A program made the position numbers and the translations under genes. Positions 32,003 through 36,074 of a stretch of DNA of 36,074 bases are shown piece by piece; position 1 is the stretch's first letter; each line of letters starts with the position of its first letter. This DNA is from an uncultured Bacilli bacterium. GTDB lineage: Bacteria; Bacillota_I; Bacilli_A; RF39; UBA660. The notes below the pieces were generated by a model. That model was not told the origin of the DNA and did no database searches. It saw only the letters and a list, made by a program, of their open reading frames with translations. The DNA lies in NCBI GenBank assembly GCA_934169415.1, contig CAKPNP010000009.1, positions 1-36,074 on the forward strand, written 5' to 3'.

Positions 32003-32446
32003 TTAACATTTTTCATATATATTATCATTTAACTTTAATACCATTTTTCTATAATGAGTTTTGAAACCTAATCTTTCATACAAATCTCTTGCAATATTTT
32101 CACCTATTACTTCTAAGGACATATCTTTATTTTCTTTTTTTGCAATATCAATAATTTGGTTTAATATTACTGTTCCAATTCCTTTATTTCTATATTTTTC
32201 ACTTATAAAAAATCTATATAAATATATTTCATTTTTATAATTTTTTATTCCAATAAAACCAACCATTTCATTCTCAAACATAATTTTAAAATATTCCTCA
32301 TTATCTTGAAACTTTAATTCTTCTGGTTTTATTATTTTTAATTGATATATAGGATCAACAGTATTATGATGCTTCCATTCTTCTATAATCCACTCTCTAA
32401 AAAAATCATTGTTTTCTTTTTCTAATTTTATATTTTGATTATTCAT
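32003..32446 (-). CDS. GNAT acetyltransferase
   Basis: 147 residues from the ATG at 32446, 8 bases after AAGGG; an ATG at 32455 sits inside that site. YFKIMFENEMVGFIGIKNY (strands 2-3), FFISEKYRNKGIGTVIL (strand 4 and acetyl-CoA loop) and LEVIGENIARDLYERLGFK (C-terminal half) make a complete single-domain GNAT. The substrate is unknown. It is the second full GNAT in this 1.5-kb stretch, and the third if the broken copy at 31497 is counted. Confidence 0.8.
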   Translation of the reverse strand: MNNQNIKLEKENNDFFREWIIEEWKHHNTVDPIYQLKIIKPEELKFQDNEEYFKIMFENEMVGFIGIKNYKNEIYLYRFFISEKYRNKGIGTVILNQIIDIAKKENKDMSLEVIGENIARDLYERLGFKTHYRKMVLKLNDNIYEKC

Positions 32447-32492
32447 TTCATCCATCCCTTAAAATTTATTTTATAACTTGATTACTATTTAA

Positions 32493-32756
32493 CTAAAACG
32501 AAACTATAAGTAACATTTTAAATTGTTCTTTGCCATATACAGCATGTAGTATATCTTTTGACATAATAATCGATTCTCCATTATTTAAAACGTATTCTTC
32601 ATTATCTATAGTAATGCCCTTACCTTCTAAAAAAGTTACTAAAGCATCTCCTTCATCAGCATAAGTTGAAATTTCTTAACCTTTATCAAATGAAAATAAT
32701 GTAACACTCACAAGGAAATTTTGTACAAGTGTTACCACTTGTCCACGTTTTTGTGT
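32493..32756 (-). pseudogene. cupin domain protein, degraded
   Basis: On the minus strand one frame reads GQVVTLVQNFLVSVTLFSFDKG, then TAA (32678-32676), then EISTYADEGDALVTFLEG, then ITIDNEEYVLNNGESIIMS and ILHAVYGKEQFKMLLIVSF before TAG at 32493. This is a compact cupin (double-stranded beta-helix) sequence; the TAA stands where relatives often have Gln (CAA to TAA). The start codon and first strand are missing upstream, where a TAG at 32759-32757 closes the frame. Dead gene with one point stop and a lost 5' end. It accounts for most of the gap between 32456 and 32856. Confidence 0.75.
32725..32742. repeat. inverted repeat ACAAGTG-TTAC-CACTTGT
   Basis: Perfect 7-bp arms within the upstream part of the cupin remnant. 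Could be a hairpin or protein site; no role is evident. Confidence 0.35.
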
Positions 32757-32856
32757 CTATATATCTATCTAACACCACCTAAATATTATAACACAATTTA
32801 TTACATTGTATTTTTACATACTGTAAAATAAATACACAAAATTTATAAATTGGACA

Positions 32857-33648
32857 CTACTCTATAGTTAATATAACCGGTCTATGATCAGAACCTTCAT
32901 TTAATAAATTATCTTGTTTTATTATTTTGTAATCATATTTATCTTTCTTATTTTTTTCTATAAAAGCGAAATCAACATTAACTTGTTCCATTGTCCCATA
33001 TCCCTGACAAGAATTATCAGAAATATTAAATTTTTTATTTCTTGAAATTGTAGTATAATTATCATTTTGTTTTAAAATATTATATACTTCTGACATATGA
33101 GAAACCATGTTCATATCACCAATAATCAATTTATAATCACAATTAACTTTATCCATATAATTTAATGATTTAATAGTACCTTTTATTTTTCCTTCTGTAG
33201 ATATATAATCTGTATGAATATTTCCAATAAGATATCTTTTACTATTAAATTCAAAACTAACAAATACTGTTGTTCTATAATCACTCATATTATAATCAAT
33301 TACTTGATTTTCTATTTTTTTATATTCCATATCTTTACCATGTGGTAGACAATATACAAAATTTAAATTTATTGTTCCATCTTTTCTAATGGCAACTATA
33401 TTATATTGATTATATGACTCTGTTTTCATTGGAAATTTTTCTAATATTTGAAAGTTGTTATTTGTTAATATTTCATCTAATAGTTTTATATTATTTTCAT
33501 TTACTTCTTGAAAACAACAAACTTTAATTTCAGAATCTTCTAACAAATTATTTAAGATTTTTTTTATATTTTCCTGTCTTATTTCCCATTTAGGAATTGG
33601 ATATTTTGTATTCTTAACTCCATAAATATTATAACTTAAAATTTTCAT
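32857..33648 (-). CDS. endonuclease/exonuclease/phosphatase (EEP) family protein
   Basis: 263 residues covering a whole EEP fold. MKILSYNIYGVKN carries the first Asn, VCCFQEVNEN the metal Glu, LIGNIHTDYI the central His, LIIGDMNMVSH the Asp/Asn pair, NVDFAFI the late Asp and NEGSDHRPVILTI the catalytic DH pair. Such enzymes cut DNA, RNA, phosphoinositides or small phosphodiesters; the substrate is not clear and no export signal is seen. A weak AGGGAG site lies upstream of the ATG. It stands alone on the minus strand between a cupin remnant and an unknown gene. Confidence 0.82.
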   Translation of the reverse strand: MKILSYNIYGVKNTKYPIPKWEIRQENIKKILNNLLEDSEIKVCCFQEVNENNIKLLDEILTNNNFQILEKFPMKTESYNQYNIVAIRKDGTINLNFVYCLPHGKDMEYKKIENQVIDYNMSDYRTTVFVSFEFNSKRYLIGNIHTDYISTEGKIKGTIKSLNYMDKVNCDYKLIIGDMNMVSHMSEVYNILKQNDNYTTISRNKKFNISDNSCQGYGTMEQVNVDFAFIEKNKKDKYDYKIIKQDNLLNEGSDHRPVILTIE

Positions 33649-33691
33649 TGATTAATCATCTCCCTAACATTTTTGTTTTCATTGTACACTC

Positions 33692-33701
33692 AACACGTGT
33701 T
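33692..33701. promoter_or_regulatory. palindrome AACACGTGTT upstream of the EEP gene
   Basis: 10-bp perfect palindrome 44 bases before the EEP start codon, in the only plausible promoter region; it could be a repressor site. Confidence 0.3.
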
Positions 33702-33835
33702 AATTAATGATATGGCTAGTAAAATTTAAAATTATATGTTGGATTATATATATCCACTATATCAATGTAGGCTTAATATCATAAATGGTTACAAAATAAA
33801 CAACTTGTAATTTATTATTTTGCACTATTGAAGCA

Positions 33836-34459
33836 TTACACAATATTATTTGAAACTAATTTCTTTACTGGCCCTTGTTTTTCTTTTGTTGTTTCTTCTA
33901 TTATTCCAGAATCTAGTAATCTTTGATAAGATTCTAATTGTTCTATAATATATTCCTTAGTGAATCCAAATTCAACTTCTACTTGAGGACAAGTTTCTAT
34001 TTTTAATTCTCCACTTTTAAGCTTATCAATAAATTGTTTCATAAATGTAGTACTACTGACTATTCCAATATGATATTTTTCTTTTCTACAAATATGCCCT
34101 TCTTTAAGTTGTAACCCTAAACATTCTAATGCATTATCTTGCATAGATGCACATAACACATCAATAGGAAGTAAACCTCTTCTAAGTAGTATTGTTCTTA
34201 AAACCGTAGATTCATTATTTAAAGTAAAATACAGTTCATTATCAATCCCACATGAACTAATATAATAATTCAACTCCTCTGAAAAAATAACAGTTTTTGA
34301 ACAATTAGCTTTTGAATTCCTGTCTTCTAAATTTTGTTCAACAACTTCATAATATTTATTTAATTTTTCATATGATACAGTTGGCAGTGATCCATTACTT
34401 GATGTATAAATATTTAATAATCCTAATATATATATATCTTCTTTAAAAACTCTTCTCAT
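33836..34459 (-). CDS. uncharacterised 207-residue protein
   Basis: No family recognised. The frame is complete, with an ATG after GGAGGAT and composition like a soluble alpha/beta protein. Segments: RRVFKEDIYILGLLNIYTSS at the N-terminus, an ISSCGIDNELYF core, STVLRTILLRRGLLPIDVLCAS, and a C-terminal helix (FTKEYIIEQLESYQRLLDSG) followed by a Lys-rich disordered tail. No signal peptide or metal motif is evident. It lies between the EEP gene and the RhuM remnant in an accessory, decaying region. No function can be given. Confidence 0.6.
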   Translation of the reverse strand: MRRVFKEDIYILGLLNIYTSSNGSLPTVSYEKLNKYYEVVEQNLEDRNSKANCSKTVIFSEELNYYISSCGIDNELYFTLNNESTVLRTILLRRGLLPIDVLCASMQDNALECLGLQLKEGHICRKEKYHIGIVSSTTFMKQFIDKLKSGELKIETCPQVEVEFGFTKEYIIEQLESYQRLLDSGIIEETTKEKQGPVKKLVSNNIV

Positions 34460-34583
34460 AAAATCCTCCCATAATTCAGTTATTTATTATATACCAAAAA
34501 AAATTATTTTAAAATACCTTAGTCATTACGACATATTCCTAAATAGCAAATCTAATCAATAAATTACTATTTTTTGCTCTCTT

Positions 34584-35169
34584 CTAAATATTTTTTATAC
34601 ATTTCATCATATATTCTCTATCTTGCTTTATTCTAAATTTTTCATATTCATTTTCTGCTTTTTCTATAGCTTGTTTATGAGATCCTTTGACAAAATTTTT
34701 AAACACTTTCTTATCCCTAAAAGAAATTAATTTGTCAGCTATATCTATCCATTTTTGCATTGTCATTATATTTTGTTCTTCTACCATATCCTCAGCATAA
34801 TCTAAAAATAATGTTGTTAAATTATTTAATTCTTCTTCGCTTAAGTAATTCTTAGCAATTCCTATATCATATTTATAAATTAATCCGTCAGGACTATTTT
34901 TCTAATTAGTAAGTCCATATATATTTTTTCACTACTGACTCTTTCATAAATAAGTTCTGCAGCAGTATGTCCGGTAATGGCATAGTGTAATTTATTTTGA
35001 ACTATTTTAAAGAGGGTATAAGCTTCTTCAAATTTTTTATCATAATCCACACTAGTTGTAATAAAAATATCTGTATTTTTTGATAAGCCATTTTTCACTT
35101 GTATGAATTACTTTTATACGTTCTAATAATTCATCAAAATACCTTGTATCAAATCTATTACTAATTTAA
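34584..35169 (-). pseudogene. RhuM family gene, multiply frameshifted
   Basis: Three frames together spell one RhuM-like protein: RFDTRYFDELLERIKVIHTSEK (about 35165-35095), then DIFITTSVDYDKK...VQNKLHYAITGHTAAELIYERV (to about 34930), then KNSPDGLIYKYDIGIAKNYL and SEEELNNLTTLFLDYAEDMVEEQ and MQKWIDIADKLI through YEKFRIKQDREYM to the stop at 34584. At least three frame changes are needed, several in A-runs, plus a TAG in the place of a conserved Trp (usual LTTWKNSP). The 5' third is missing. RhuM (from a Salmonella pathogenicity island) is common on mobile islands and its function is unclear. Confidence 0.8.
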
Positions 35170-35268
35170 GTTTTAGAACGCATACACTCTCGATGTGGTT
35201 GGTATGGTACATAAGGACATAATTTCATAGATCCGTTTGTTATATAAGAACATATTATTTATAGTTAA

Positions 35269-35799
35269 TTACAATTCATATTCATATATTTTACAATTTT
35301 CATTGACGTCAAATGAATTACCATTATCAGGTATTTCATTAAAGTACCAATATATTGCCCTTGATATTCCCCCATGTGTCACTAATAAAATTTTTTCTTC
35401 TTTATATTTTTTCTTCAATTCATCTAGAAAGTTTTTTATTCTTAGATAAACATCTTTCATCGATTCAAGTTCAGGATATTTTATTTCTGAATTGTAGTTC
35501 CAAAACACATCCCAATCTAGATTTTCAAAAGGTACATTTTCGTATATTCCCATATCTCTTTCTTTTAATATATCTTCTATTACTACAGGAATATTTTTAT
35601 CTAAATCAAAAAGTTCCAATGTATATTTTGCTCTTTCAATAGGAGAACAATAAATTTTATTAAAATTTAATTTTTTAAGTTCTTTTCCAACATTGATTGC
35701 TTGTTTTATTCCATTTTCATTCAATGGTTCGTTTAAATTAGCAATAATCCTATTCTTTCCTTGTTCTGTTTCACCATGTCTAATTACGTATATTTTCAT
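35269..35799 (-). CDS. histidine phosphatase family (phosphoglycerate mutase-like) protein
   Basis: 176 residues from the ATG at 35799, which has AGAAGTGA upstream and gives the normal MKIYVIRHGETEQG start; six more residues are open before it. The phosphohistidine motif is RHGE, with CSPIERAKYTLEL (second Arg), ERDMGIYENVPFENL and LLVTHGGISRAIYWYFN with the second catalytic His. It may be a phosphatase of the cobC/gpmB-like class; the substrate is unknown. It stands alone after the RhuM remnant. Confidence 0.83.
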   Translation of the reverse strand: MKIYVIRHGETEQGKNRIIANLNEPLNENGIKQAINVGKELKKLNFNKIYCSPIERAKYTLELFDLDKNIPVVIEDILKERDMGIYENVPFENLDWDVFWNYNSEIKYPELESMKDVYLRIKNFLDELKKKYKEEKILLVTHGGISRAIYWYFNEIPDNGNSFDVNENCKIYEYEL

Positions 35800-35996
35800 T
35801 AATTTCACTTCTTTCATTTCATTTTTTATTGCAAATATAATATTTCAAAACTTTATTTACGTCTTAATGTACACCACACATTCAACGTACCATGTTCATT
35901 AATTATGAATAGTTACTTTCTATATGTTTGGGTATAACTGACTACTACATAGTAAATATTCTTAATGGTTAAATGTTTATTATGTATATATCAGTT

Positions 35997-36074
35997 CTAT
36001 TTTAATACACCTAGTCCTAAATAAAATTTTTTACCATTCAATAATTGCTTTTTAATATTACTTTGTAAACTAGT
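35997..36074 (-). CDS. C-terminal end of a gene entering from the right edge (partial)
   Basis: On the minus strand an open frame of 25 codons reads in from the window end and stops at TAG 35999-35997; its end is NGKKFYLGLGVLK. It has no start inside the window. Too short to assign, and it could be a chance open stretch. Confidence 0.35.
   Translation of the reverse strand, partial: TSLQSNIKKQLLNGKKFYLGLGVLK

Noticed and set aside
35171..35268. Short frame with Cys, Tyr and Pro-rich sequence (MKLCPYVPYQPHRECMRS) on the minus strand
   Set aside because: Only about 20 codons from the ATG, with no ribosome site or recognisable family; left unannotated.
35800..35996. Intergenic stretch containing GTATAAC near 35930, like the R1/R2 core
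   Set aside because: Only seven bases match and no pairing flanks are kept; treated as chance. Nothing else is visible in this stretch.
1..36074. CRISPR array or cas genes
   Set aside because: No regularly spaced repeats of 20-40 bases were seen; the only long repeats are the two attachment spacers and R1/R2.

Overview
The window is very AT-rich and reads like a chromosomal segment of a low-GC Bacillota. A small-genome, Mollicutes-like or Erysipelotrichia-like gut lineage of the Bacilli is my best guess, inferred from gene order and base composition with no marker search. The cell is probably walled: there is a lipoteichoic-acid-synthase-type sulfatase, a peptidoglycan-deacetylase-type enzyme and a SleB-type hydrolase. 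The standard genetic code fits: TAA, TAG and TGA all end genes here. Almost everything from 5 to 27 kb lies on the minus strand.

Layout. 1-1080 (+): the 3' end of a UvrD-like helicase with a topoisomerase zinc finger, a DUF4186 protein and a SleB-like hydrolase. 1270-2944 (-): HD and HAD hydrolases behind a 5'-truncated nucleoside hydrolase. 2995-6277: a tRNA-Leu integration hot spot, the most unusual part. One intact tRNA-Leu(CAA) is followed, on its own strand, by a ~215-bp spacer, a 3' half of a different tRNA-Leu, a 2.65-kb insert bounded by an 8-bp repeat, a second copy of the spacer, and a displaced 3' half of the first tRNA. The insert carries a zinc-ribbon protein, a HEPN-like helical protein and an overlapping gene pair with an ADP-ribosyltransferase-like member. 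There is no integrase. 6328-11592 (-): polysaccharide deacetylase, scpB, scpA, a DUF3603-like protein, a small membrane protein and an LtaS-type enzyme. 11679-14803: an RNHCP zinc protein convergent with uvrA. 14901-17836 (-): the tRNA t6A cluster tsaE-tsaB-rimI-tsaD plus an unknown gene. 17888-20702 (-): a T-box-controlled HAD-deoC-tyrS operon. 20703-26789 (-): a CFI-box protein, rbfA, a GT-C-like membrane protein and the infB-rnpM-nusA-rimP translation operon, in which rimP encodes only its N-terminal domain. 26895-30342: membrane protein, CPBP protease, metallophosphoesterase and DUF1287 protein. 30345-36074 (-): an accessory, decaying tail with Tag glycosylase, GNAT acetyltransferases, an EEP hydrolase, a histidine phosphatase and several broken genes (a GNAT with an amber codon, a cupin with an ochre codon, and a RhuM gene with frameshifts).

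How the genes work together: the centre is housekeeping. It covers chromosome condensation (ScpAB), nucleotide excision repair (UvrA), t6A modification (TsaBDE, RimI), tyrosyl-tRNA supply under T-box control, and transcription/translation factors (NusA, RnpM, IF2, RbfA, RimP). The two accessory zones (3-6 kb and 30-36 kb) hold the mobile and eroding DNA. The nested, integrase-less tRNA-Leu array with its small cargo is the best candidate for an undescribed system.
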